Source: Hamiltosporidium magnivora (taxonomy: Eukaryota; Microsporidia; Dubosqiidae). Taken from it: a stretch of DNA of 25,736 nucleotides. Shown piece by piece: positions 17,713 through 25,736 of the stretch (position 1 is the stretch's first letter; every line of letters begins with the position of its first letter). Location of the stretch: positions 1-25,736 of the forward strand of contig PITI01000069.1 in the NCBI GenBank assembly GCA_004325065.1. Direction: 5' to 3'. A program made the position numbers and the translations under genes. The notes under the pieces are model-generated. The model searched no databases. It was not told the origin of the DNA and worked only from the letters and a program-made list of their open reading frames with translations.

Positions 17713-18704
17713 AATGAATTCTTTTAAGATTTTATTTTTTCTTATTTATATTTAATAATCATTTCTATTATTTAGTTTCTAAAATAACTTAAATTCTTAT
17801 TTTTTTTTTCTAAATTTTTTAATTTATTTAATATTAGTATTTTTGAGAATAAATTCATAAAAAACTTTTGATTAAAAATTAGTGGAGAGAAAAAGAACCA
17901 CGTTACTATCCATCTGCTTAGGTATGAGTATGTGAAATTGATGTAATAAATCATTGTTTGGATTTTTTTCTGGTATGAAAATGACATTCCATTTTCGGTT
18001 TTTTAGATAGCAAATGTATTAGAAAGTGGAAAGTCTAAGATTCTATAAACATTTATCTGACATTCCATTTTCGGTTTTTTAGATAGGAATTGGATTCGAA
18101 AGTAAAAAGTCTAAGATTCTATAAACATTTATCTGACATTCTATAATAATTTTTTATGTAAATAGATTAGAAACTAAGATTTGGCTTGTAGTAATTAATT
18201 ATGAAAGTATTTCACGTAACTTTGCTCATTCTGGTTGAGGACTGACGACTAAATGATTTTAAAAAACATATTCATTATAAAGAAGAGAATACTAAGTAGC
18301 AGGTTATAACTGTTGGTATGGCATTGCAAACTCTAAGTGAACTCCAAATAGGCCGATGAGTGAATTTTAGCCAGAATTATATTAGGTTCGGAAAGTGTAG
18401 CGTAAAAGAAAATATTTCTGGTTTTATAGGATTCTAATATGAGTTTTGACCAACAATCACACTTTATGCCTCGAAAAATGAGAAATTTCCTCGCCTGTTA
18501 ATTGGTTTTTAAAGATCTTTTAGATGGAAAGAAAGGATGTATAGGTATCATAGAGCCTATCGATGAAATGTTGAGAAATATGTTAGTTATGTTAAACCTA
18601 GAACTGCATTAATGTCATGAAAGTGATCTAAAGCATGCCACTTTATTAAAAGATGGAATATTTTTCATTTAAATGTTAAAATGTATTTCGATTTTTAACG
18701 TCGA
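17713..18704. other. About 1 kb intergenic region with a repeat and an unidentified GC-richer patch
   Basis: The first 270 bp are T-rich. A 76-bp tandem duplication occupies 17983-18134. From about 18190 to 18640 base composition becomes more balanced. A plus-strand frame around 18450-18610 reads continuously with one stop (MPRKMRNFLAC, then LVFKDLLDGKKGCIGIIEPI). This looks like old coding or transposon sequence but matches nothing I recognise. Confidence 0.5.
17983..18142. repeat. Tandem duplication, two 76-bp units plus a stub
   Basis: Units beginning GACATTCCATTTTCGG start at 17983 and 18059 and end with the shared AAGTCTAAGATTCTATAAAC and ATTTATCT. A third start (GACATTCTA) at 18135 keeps the 76-bp phase and then breaks off. 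The copies differ at a handful of positions in the middle. Confidence 0.93.
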
Positions 18705-18840
18705 TTTTTCTAAAAATAATTCTCTTTAAAATATTTTCACCCCGAATGGAATTTAAAGCAGAAAATTACAGTTTTTCTAATAAATAATTCTCTTTAAAAT
18801 ATTTTCACCCCGAATGGAATTTAAAAAAGAAAATTACAGC
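18705..18840 (+). repeat. 68-bp tandem duplication of the Utp15 start region
   Basis: The segment running through AATAATTCTCTTTAAAATAT, TTTTCACCCCGAATGGAATT and GAAAATTACAG occurs twice, offset by 68 bp. The second copy is the real start of the Utp15-like gene (CCCC then ATG at 18814). The first copy carries the same CCCC and an ATG at 18746, which opens a 13-codon frame (MEFKAENYSFSNK) ending at TAA 18785-18787. The copies differ at only a few bases up to the common TTACAG. Confidence 0.95.
18808..18811 (+). promoter_or_regulatory. CCCC start-site motif of the Utp15 gene
   Basis: CCCC ends two bases before the ATG at 18814. An identical CCCC lies at 18740-18743 before the duplicated ATG. 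This fits the CCC-like start-site signal of microsporidian genes. Confidence 0.6.
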
Positions 18841-20172
18841 TTAGAAATTGAAGATAAAAATCCTTTTATAAAAATAATAGAAACAGATAATTCTATAACA
18901 TCTGTTGGTGTAAATTCAAACGCAATTTTTTTTAATGAAAAAAATGTGGTAAAAAAATATAAAAAAGAAAAAATGAAGACTTTTACAAAGCACATGTCAA
19001 ATATAACAGATATATGTATTTATGGTGACAATGTGTATTCTGGAGATATTTGTGGTGGTATAAAACTTATATCAGATAAAAGACAAGTATTACGACAGTA
19101 TGATGAACATGAAGGTAGAATAAATCAAATTATTATTTTAGATTCTACTTTGGTTGGTTCTTGTAGTGATGATTTATCTGTAAAAATATATGAATTGAGT
19201 CAATCTGAATCCATTAAAACGTTAACAGATCATACGGATTATATAAAAAGTATTTCTGTAAATTCTAATATTTTGGGAACTTCATCGTACGATAAAAATA
19301 TTTTCTTTTATGATAAAAATTCTTTTGAAAAAATAAATTTCTTAAAAACCGAAAATCAAATTTTTAAAATAAACTTTGTTGAAGAAAATTTGATTTTGGT
19401 TGGTGAGGGGTGTTTTTTAAGTATTTATGATTTAAGAAATAATAAATGTGTTAAGAGTGTACAAGTACATGATAAAGAAGTAAGTGATGTTATGGTATAT
19501 GAAGGTAGAATATATTCTACAGGATTGGATTCTTCATTCAAGGTGTTTGATATGAATTTAGAAATGTTAGATGAATTGTCTTTTGAATCTTCTGTTTTAA
19601 AATTTACAATCTTTAATGATATTCCGTATTTAGGAATGGAAAATGGAGAAATAAAAAGTTTAAAAGTTGAAAGAAAAATAGAAAAAAATAAAAATTTAAA
19701 AAAATATAACAAAATACGGTATTTTACACAATTCAAGGTAGAAGTAGATGGAATAGAAAATAAATTTACAAAAAGTAATGAGATAAAAAGTATGGTAAAG
19801 AAACATGAATATAAGAAATGTTTTGATTATATTTTTGAAAAAAATGAATTAAATTTGATATTTGGGTATTTAAAATATTTGGAGGAAAATAATTTATTGA
19901 AAAAAATTATTTTAAATCGAACAGAAAATGAATTGATAAGAATATTTGATTTCATGATAAAGTATTTTTATAGAAAAGAATTTTTCGTAATTTTTATAAA
20001 GATTCTAAAAATAATCATAAAAGTTTATAAAAGTATTATTTTTGAATCTATGAATTTATCGGAAAAGATTTTATGTTTAAAAGAATTACAAGAAGAAAAT
20101 GATGAATGTTCTTTGGTTTATACAAATATTTTTAAGAAAATTGACTGTTTGTTGAGTAAAAGTTCTATTTAA
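18814..20172 (+). CDS. UTP15: Utp15-like WD40 protein of the small-subunit processome
   Basis: This is a 452-residue protein (yeast Utp15 about 513). Residues about 45-290 form a WD40 propeller, with repeats such as HMSNITDICIYGDNVYSGDI, DEHEGRINQIIILDSTLVGS, DHTDYIKSISVNSNILGTSS and VHDKEVSDVMVYEGRIYSTG. Residues about 325-450 match the helical UTP15 C-terminal domain: a HEYKKCFDYIF stretch, then FGYLKYLEENNLLKKIILNR, TENELIRIFDFMIKYF, a long IIIKVYKSI helix, and a final leucine-rich helix. Utp15 belongs to the t-UTP/UtpA complex, which binds nascent pre-rRNA in the nucleolus for 18S processing. The ATG has a CCCC two bases upstream. Both ends of the gene are tandemly duplicated. The combination of propeller and C-terminal helices makes other WD40 families unlikely. 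Confidence 0.87.
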   Translation: MEFKKENYSLEIEDKNPFIKIIETDNSITSVGVNSNAIFFNEKNVVKKYKKEKMKTFTKHMSNITDICIYGDNVYSGDICGGIKLISDKRQVLRQYDEHEGRINQIIILDSTLVGSCSDDLSVKIYELSQSESIKTLTDHTDYIKSISVNSNILGTSSYDKNIFFYDKNSFEKINFLKTENQIFKINFVEENLILVGEGCFLSIYDLRNNKCVKSVQVHDKEVSDVMVYEGRIYSTGLDSSFKVFDMNLEMLDELSFESSVLKFTIFNDIPYLGMENGEIKSLKVERKIEKNKNLKKYNKIRYFTQFKVEVDGIENKFTKSNEIKSMVKKHEYKKCFDYIFEKNELNLIFGYLKYLEENNLLKKIILNRTENELIRIFDFMIKYFYRKEFFVIFIKILKIIIKVYKSIIFESMNLSEKILCLKELQEENDECSLVYTNIFKKIDCLLSKSSI

Positions 20173-20292
20173 AATATTAAAATAATATATCCTATGATTT
20201 TCGTTTAAAATATTAAAATTGACTGATGGTTGAGTAAAAGTTCTATTTAAAATATTAAAATAATATATTCTATGTTTTTCTTTTAAAATATT
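20137..20292 (+). repeat. 78-bp tandem duplication of the Utp15 3' end
   Basis: Unit 1 (20137-20214) covers the last codons of Utp15, its TAA stop and about 40 bp downstream. Unit 2 (20215-20292) repeats it with few changes: TTGACTGATGGTTGAGTAAA replaces TTGACTGTTTGTTGAGTAAA. Internally each unit also holds two copies of TTTAAAATATTAAAAT. The 3' flank therefore contains a second copy of the gene's end, including its stop. Confidence 0.95.
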
Positions 20293-20599
20293 AAAATTTT
20301 CTGTTTTCTTTGAATATGTTCAAGTAAAATAACTGTAAATTAGGTTGGAATTTGATGAAGACCAGAGAGAAAATGAAAATTTTTTAGGATTCAAAGTATT
20401 TTATTTTTTTTACCCCTTGCTTGTCAATTTACAATGAAAAATTTAAAATTACAAAATATTTACGACCTTAATAAATATTTAAATTTCGAATTGATTTTCT
20501 CACTCAAAAGTAACTAAATTTTCTATTTATATGATACTTATTAGGATTAGAGAACTATTTATCAAAATCTCCCAAAATGCAAATAAGAAACGATAGTGA
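20293..20599. other. A+T-rich spacer between Utp15 and the Merlin relic
   Basis: About 300 bp with no gene or repeat beyond the tail duplication. Confidence 0.5.
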
Positions 20600-21341
20600 C
20601 TTAAAGGAGCATTTGTATTAGAACAACCCAATTTGGTTAAATTATGTTTGGTTTGAAATAGAACTCAAAACAGCTTCATTCTTTTTTTAGGAAAGGTTCG
20701 TTTCCGCTGTACGTTTTGTGTTAAGAAAAATACCGAATATTGATTCGATGCAATTAAAAACTTCAAAATTAGAACTCATGGTATAATTTATATCATTTTG
20801 GAATTTGCATTTGAACTGCCATATGATGTCATCAAAGCACTCATGTTTTTTCAGATGCAACTATAACAGATTCTATTAAAGAATTGAGATTGCTAATACA
20901 AAATAATTGCTTGTATTCCTTTGAAAAAAATTGGTGAACCCGGAGAAATAGGGAAATGGATGAAAAGTTATAGGCAAGGAAAAGTATAATAGAGGTCTTC
21001 TCATTAGTCAAAAATGGTTTTTGGAGCTATTTCGAGAACGAAAAAAAGGTCCAATGTGCCAACTTGTTCCAAATAGACTTGGGTGGTTTTTAAAAAAGGC
21101 TGTATATAATTCTATCTATTTAGGAAGTACACTATATTCCGATGAATACCGTTCATACATATCAATATTAAGAGCAAATCAAGATTTCTCTTATAATAGT
21201 GTTACCATTCAACAAATTTTATATCAAAATCTGGTGTTCATAAAAGACAATCGAAAATTTATAGTAGAGATTCAAAAGGTTCAGAAAAACATAATTTTAA
21301 CAAAAATCTTAAGCTTGAATGATTACATTCATGAATAAAGT
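20600..21341 (+). pseudogene. Frameshifted Merlin/IS1016-type (ISXO2-like) transposase
   Basis: The remains line up with the DDE transposase of Merlin elements, the eukaryotic relatives of IS1016/IS1595. RFRCTFCVKK at about 20698-20727 resembles the second half of the N-terminal zinc ribbon. Next come YIILEFAFELPYDVIKAL at about 20790 and DATITDSIKELRLLIQNNCL at about 20854. Then KIGEPGEI is followed in another frame by EMDE, which would hold the first catalytic Asp at about 20955. YNRGLLISQKW at about 20985 and QLVPNR then precede GSTLYSDEYRSY at about 21123, which contains the second catalytic Asp. The C-terminal part near 21210-21260 is shifted again. At least three frameshifts plus stops separate these pieces, so it is inactive. 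The longest remaining open piece is 21021-21338. I did not identify terminal inverted repeats. Confidence 0.85.
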
Positions 21342-22650
21342 TTTAGTAGAATCATCGATGTAAGACAAGAAATACAATTCTTTTAAAATCATTGGAACTT
21401 TTTATTAAAAAATTTGATATTATTTTACATGATTTTTTGCATAAACTTAAATTCACAAAAACTGGTCAAAATAAAAATCTTTAAACTCCTAAACAATTTT
21501 CATTATACTTCTGGTTTTCATCGAAAGTCGAACCTGAAATTGTTCTAAAACTAAAATTTAACGAAATATTTGTGTAACAAATGCAATATTTTAGAAGAGT
21601 ATATTTAAATTGTAAGATATCAGAGCAAAATTGAGGTTAATTGTATAGCTTTAATATATTTAAAAAATTCCTTATCAATTACGCTTTATCAATTATATGA
21701 TTTACAATACAGTTTCTGGAGTTTATTATAAGGAATAATTCTGTAACTAGAAAAAAATTTTAGAAAATATTTCACAAATACTTATTTTGAAGATCTAATT
21801 TTAATCGTGTAACATCATACTGATGTTTTGCACATGTTTTATTGTTCTATAGCATTAGTATAGTTCTAAAGCTAACATAAATAACTGTTTCTTTAACTAT
21901 ATCGATACCTCAATTGTACCCACATCCCAAAGTCTTCTAAAAAAAATGTATAAAACCTAATTACTAGGTTATAAAGTTGCATGTAGCATGTATATATCCG
22001 GTACATGGATTGTGAGCTTATACGAATTCCACTTTGAGCTCCATCAAGACTATGCAAATTCTTAGATAGTCTACTTACTGTTTTTCTAATATACTTTATG
22101 TAAAGATATATCTCAGCGACTTACATGAGGTCTACTTAGACAGTGCAAGTGAAACTCACATATATATCATGCTACCTGGCTTTCACAGCTTTAAAGATTA
22201 TTAATTTTATTTATCTCGTGCCCTAAGTCTTTTAATCCCAGATAACAGTTCGAAGTTTCATACTTTTAGGCAATTGCATATAATTTCAGCTGCTGTCTGC
22301 GATCTTGTAACATAAAAAACTACAATTAAATCTGTAAAAAAAGGTTTCTTTATTTCGTAGACCCTTTTCTTGTAATACAGAGCCAAAAAATACCCGAAAA
22401 TCTAAGCAATGATCTCACAGCAGCTGTCCATCTTCGTTGGAAGGCGAATATATTTTCATGTGGATATCTTCTTTCTACTTCAACAGATGAATAATAAAAT
22501 ATATATAACCGTAAAATTTCTAAAAAAATTGTATTCAATAATTTATTTTAATTAGTGCTTCCATCCATATTCAATTTTCTTTTAATTAAATTAAACGATT
22601 AAATTATTTTTTTTATCGATCTCAAACAATATTTTAACAGAAATTTTAAA
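21342..22650. other. 1.3 kb without a supportable gene; unidentified relic at its 3' side
   Basis: Mostly A+T-rich. From about 21900 to 22540 base composition is more balanced. On the minus strand 22350-22538 stays open for 62 codons (VEVERRYPHENIFAFQRRW, then TAAVRSLLRFSGIFWL). The first ATG lies at its upstream end, but I recognise no family, and the frame downstream is full of stops. It may be transposon debris. Confidence 0.45.
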
Positions 22651-22653
22651 CCC
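22651..22653 (+). promoter_or_regulatory. CCC start-site motif of the second LRR-like gene
   Basis: CCC lies two bases before the ATG (AAACCCAGATGTG). This is the same arrangement as at the Utp15 gene and supports this start codon. Confidence 0.6.
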
Positions 22654-22655
22654 AG

Positions 22656-25046
22656 ATGTGTTTAAGAATATATTCAACACGAGTTTTTGAAAACCTTGTT
22701 GCTTTAAAAAAATTTCTTTTGATAATTAAGTTTCTTATTTGCCTTTTGTTTCCGGCAAATTGCACAACGGTGAACTTTATTGTCATAAACGAAGAAAATC
22801 GAATTTTTAATTTTGATAATCGGCATTTACAACTCGAAGAATGCATCCTTGAATACGATTCTCTAAATTTATTATATGAAGAAGACAAATTTAGTATTTT
22901 AAAAAATAATATTATATGTTTTAAATCTATATCAGGACAACACAAATATTATAATCCGGAAATTGCAACAATACCATATAATAAAAATACGTTACTTAAT
23001 TCAAATGTTTTAAAGAAAATTTACGAATCAAAACAAATAGATATTAGAATCATTTTAAAAGATATTACTTATCGATCTTTGCAAATATTTCTTAAATCAT
23101 TAGAATATGAAGATAGTATTGTCAATAAATTTAAAATACAGGATTTTTTAGATATATTAACGATTATTTCTCTATTAGATATAGAAAATACAAAAGAAAT
23201 AACAGATTATATTAAAGAATTGTTTAGACATCTTATTTTCGAAATGATAAATTGTGATTTTGAAAAATATCGTGACAGTCTTAATTATAAAAAGATTAAG
23301 AAACCTATTCTTATCGATTTGTGGATAATTTTTATGAATATTATAACATTCGCTGATAAAAACATGGTTAGGCAAGTTGTTTTATCAGATAATAGAAAAT
23401 TGAGTTTGAAGAAAATAGAAATATTTTTATCTGCTCGAATTCAGTTCATGCCGAAGTTAAAATTTAAACTTTATCTAAGATTTAACACAAAAAGCATTGG
23501 AAATTTATACAAAATTTATAGAGTAGATTATTTAATGAGAACATTGCATTTTTTATTCAAGATAACAAATTTAGATATTTTGTACTTAATTTTTGGTGAT
23601 GAAGAATCATATGCCAAATCAATCAAAATTTTTTCAAATATTTCAATTCATACAAAAAAACTTTACTTATATTTTTTCAAGGAACCAATAAATCTTTTCA
23701 TAAATAAAAATGGTACTTTTTTCTCAAAAAGTTTCAATATATTGAAAATAAAATATAATTTTACATCCGAAGAAATGGAACCATTTTTGGTTTCTTGTAG
23801 TAAGTGCCAAAAAATCACTCTATTATTGAAAAATTTAGATTCTAACACATTTGAATTATTGATAAAATTTGCCAGAAATAATCCAGATATTTTTTATAAA
23901 GTTTTTTATTGTACTTATATTTTAGAAAATATAACTTATGATCTTCTAAGATCAATTCCTAATAATATTATATTTTATGTTAATTATAACCAAACAAGTA
24001 TGAAATATCAACAAATACCTCTTATGTTCATGCCGTTTTTTAATAATTACGCTTTTTATTACAAACATAAAGAAGAATTAAGACTACCTACTGACTTTAT
24101 ATTTTTTGAATGTTCAAAAATAAAAGATATAAAACTAGATTATAAACTTAGCGATTCACCTTTTAAACTCGATGATACCGTATTTACATCATTAAGATAC
24201 TTGAAAACAATCAAATGCCTTTCTTTAGAAAATATTGTTATCAGTAAAGAGTTGCTATTCTATATTTTGGAATCAAATACACTTATTCAGCTAATTATCA
24301 AAAAGTTTATTTGTGATAAAAAGTTAGAATTCCTTTCGGACGATTATATACTCTATAATTTTGTTTTAAAATCTATTTGCTTCGAAGATTCTCTATCTTT
24401 TATTGATTCAACCATTTGTATTTTTCTAAGTAGGTTTAAAAAAGTGGTGGGTCTAAAATTTATAAATGCAGATATGTATTATAAATCTAGTTATTTATAC
24501 ATGGCTTATAGTTTCTTTGTGAAATTGCCAAAAAAACAAAATAATAAAACATATTTAAAACGTTTGGAGATCCAATCAGCTTCAAATAATAAAAATACAC
24601 CAAATATTTTAAATTTTTTATCTGAGATTTATATATTTACAAAGCTTAGCGTTATTTTATACAATGTCAATCAAATTACCGAGTTGGAATATCAGTTTTT
24701 TAGCAAAATGCCAGAACTTGAGGCTGTTTTTATCGAAATACGAAATCGAACAAATCTTTTGAACTTTCAAAAACTTTTCTCTAATTTGAAATTTAACAGG
24801 ACAAAAATTATTCTTGATATTAATGCTGGAAAAATTCAAAAAGAGGACGTAAGAATATTTTCAAGATGTAAACATATAGCAAATATGTATCTATCATGTG
24901 ACTCAATTGATTACGAAACTGTTGCAAGCCTTAAAAAAAATGACTTCAAAAATACTATTTTCAAACTTGTAAAACCTACCCGTGCCGAAAGATCCAATGA
25001 AATAAATAATTATCTTGATTCTGAATTTGAAATAAACTACCCGTGA
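22656..25046 (+). CDS. Secreted LRR-like protein with BTB/POZ-like segment
   Basis: This is a 796-residue protein. Residues about 18-36 (LKKFLLIIKFLICLLFPANC) are a strong signal peptide, with cleavage likely after the Ala-Asn-Cys region, so the protein should enter the secretory pathway. Residues about 112-178 (NSNVLKKIYESKQIDIRIIL, then DITYRSLQIFLKSLEYED, then a DFLDILTIISLLDI helix) resemble the core of a BTB/POZ or Skp1 fold. From about 350 to 775 there are irregular leucine-rich repeats, for example CQKITLLLKNLD, LKTIKCLSLENIVI, FKKVVGLKFINADM, FTKLSVILYNVNQI and MPELEAVFIEI. The layout parallels the gene at 1932-4217. No catalytic motif is visible. Secreted LRR proteins are a common microsporidian family of unknown role. 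The BTB-like call needs structural support. Confidence 0.78.
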   Translation: MCLRIYSTRVFENLVALKKFLLIIKFLICLLFPANCTTVNFIVINEENRIFNFDNRHLQLEECILEYDSLNLLYEEDKFSILKNNIICFKSISGQHKYYNPEIATIPYNKNTLLNSNVLKKIYESKQIDIRIILKDITYRSLQIFLKSLEYEDSIVNKFKIQDFLDILTIISLLDIENTKEITDYIKELFRHLIFEMINCDFEKYRDSLNYKKIKKPILIDLWIIFMNIITFADKNMVRQVVLSDNRKLSLKKIEIFLSARIQFMPKLKFKLYLRFNTKSIGNLYKIYRVDYLMRTLHFLFKITNLDILYLIFGDEESYAKSIKIFSNISIHTKKLYLYFFKEPINLFINKNGTFFSKSFNILKIKYNFTSEEMEPFLVSCSKCQKITLLLKNLDSNTFELLIKFARNNPDIFYKVFYCTYILENITYDLLRSIPNNIIFYVNYNQTSMKYQQIPLMFMPFFNNYAFYYKHKEELRLPTDFIFFECSKIKDIKLDYKLSDSPFKLDDTVFTSLRYLKTIKCLSLENIVISKELLFYILESNTLIQLIIKKFICDKKLEFLSDDYILYNFVLKSICFEDSLSFIDSTICIFLSRFKKVVGLKFINADMYYKSSYLYMAYSFFVKLPKKQNNKTYLKRLEIQSASNNKNTPNILNFLSEIYIFTKLSVILYNVNQITELEYQFFSKMPELEAVFIEIRNRTNLLNFQKLFSNLKFNRTKIILDINAGKIQKEDVRIFSRCKHIANMYLSCDSIDYETVASLKKNDFKNTIFKLVKPTRAERSNEINNYLDSEFEINYP

Positions 25047-25317
25047 TCTATCAGAATGTATTTCCTTATCGAATATTTTAAATAAACAGCGAATATTTCT
25101 AATTATCTTATTTCTAAACAATTTTTTAAAAAATTCTGAGTTAAACCCATTTTTACATTTTATGAATTTCTCTACTCCTTTACCACCATCTTTTCTTCTT
25201 CTAAAATCAAACCTTCGTTTATGTTTATTTTCGTTTCACGTCATCTGGTTCCTCCTTCTGAAAATGGGTTTTTTTTGTTTTGAACTTAAACACCATCTTC
25301 ATCTCTACTCGAAAGTT
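25047..25317. other. Spacer and 3' flank of the LINE copy
   Basis: This 270-bp interval lies between the stop of the LRR-like gene and the stop of the convergent LINE frame. On the plus strand 25180-25300 is C+T-rich, so the LINE transcript's 3' untranslated region would be A+G-rich. No gene is seen. Confidence 0.5.
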
Positions 25318-25736
25318 TTAAGGGTGGTGTTGGTTCCTAAAACATCTCTGCTCACATAATGATGCTCTCTCCCAGCCCTTTTCGGCATTAGGTTCTGACT
25401 CAAGACCTCTTCGTCGCTCGATGAAAATTGTTTCGACTGTCTTCTCAGTTCCTATCGACTGAATACATGCCTCTAAATTATGAGGTATTTCTAGCCTTTT
25501 TAAGTTTGACTTATTGTATTTTGTCACAATTCTATTACAAGTCATTACATAATAGATTATATCAGCCCTACATTTATAAATCGAACCCAAGCCATAGGCT
25601 AGCAGGTCATACTTTTTTGGTTTTTCGATTTCAGCTATTTGAAGCGAATCTTGGGAAGTGATTCCTTCTTCAATGAGTGTTATCTTATTCTTCTTATCTA
25701 AAATAAATATGTCGGGTCTGTTTTTCCGAATTTTAA
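25318..25736 (-). mobile_element. LINE C-terminal end with restriction-like endonuclease motif, partial
   Basis: The minus strand is open without a stop from the window edge to TGA/TAA at 25318. It reads RPDIFILDKKNKITLIEEGI, then TSQDSLQIAEIEKPKKYDLL, then a YVMTCNRIVTKYNKSNLKRL stretch and VETIFIERRRGLESEPNAEK. The order of Pro-Asp, a short spacer, and the hydrophobic-IE-x-GITSQD motif fits the PD-(D/E)xK-like nuclease segment that follows the reverse transcriptase in some LINEs. The reverse transcriptase itself lies beyond the window. The coding frame is intact here, so this copy is younger than the other two. One oddity is EEGI where relatives, including the copy at 4778, have EVGI. Confidence 0.78.

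Noticed and set aside
22350..22538. 62-codon minus-strand frame as a gene
   Set aside because: It is short, shows no family resemblance, has no start-site motif, and is followed by dense stops.
25162..25359. Plus-strand frame of 65 codons near the window end
   Set aside because: It is antisense to the 3' part of the LINE and its flank, and its Pro/Leu/Ser content reflects the C+T-rich strand.

Overview
The window looks like nuclear DNA of a microsporidian (fungus-related intracellular parasite), probably one with a larger, transposon-bearing genome; a Hamiltosporidium-like organism is a guess. The reasons are extreme A+T richness, intronless eukaryotic genes with shortened proteins, a eukaryotic tRNA with internal A and B boxes, CCC/CCCC motifs just before several start codons (a known microsporidian start-site signal), and divergent BTB/LRR-like proteins of a microsporidian style.

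Layout. 1-1931: a 14-copy 7-bp satellite, a small predicted membrane protein, and a possible hAT transposon end. 1932-4217: a large LRR-like protein gene. 4476-11000: a graveyard of mobile and transporter relics. It holds the C-terminal end of a LINE (minus strand), a decayed ABCG half-transporter (minus strand), an unresolved GC-richer relic, and a decayed LINE reverse transcriptase (plus strand). 11744-20172: a housekeeping block with a TXNDC9/Plp1-like phosducin-family protein (minus strand), tRNA-Lys(UUU), a putative BAR-PH protein, a septin, proteasome lid subunit Rpn5 and the small-subunit processome protein Utp15. 20600-21340: a frameshifted Merlin/IS1016-type transposase. 22656-25046: a second large LRR-like protein with a strong signal peptide. 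25318-25736: the open C-terminal end of another LINE copy, running off the window.

The housekeeping genes serve separate core processes: tubulin/actin folding by CCT, membrane-cortex organisation, septin filaments, protein degradation and rRNA processing. They do not form a pathway. Two themes stand out. First, many gene boundaries carry short tandem duplications of 45-78 bp; in Utp15 both the 5' start region and the 3' end are duplicated. Second, the two LRR-like genes share one layout (hydrophobic N-terminus, a BTB/POZ-like segment, then irregular LRRs), and each is followed about 260-270 bp downstream by the 3' end of a convergent LINE. Neither theme proves a new system. The secreted BTB-LRR-like pair is the best candidate for unusual biology here.
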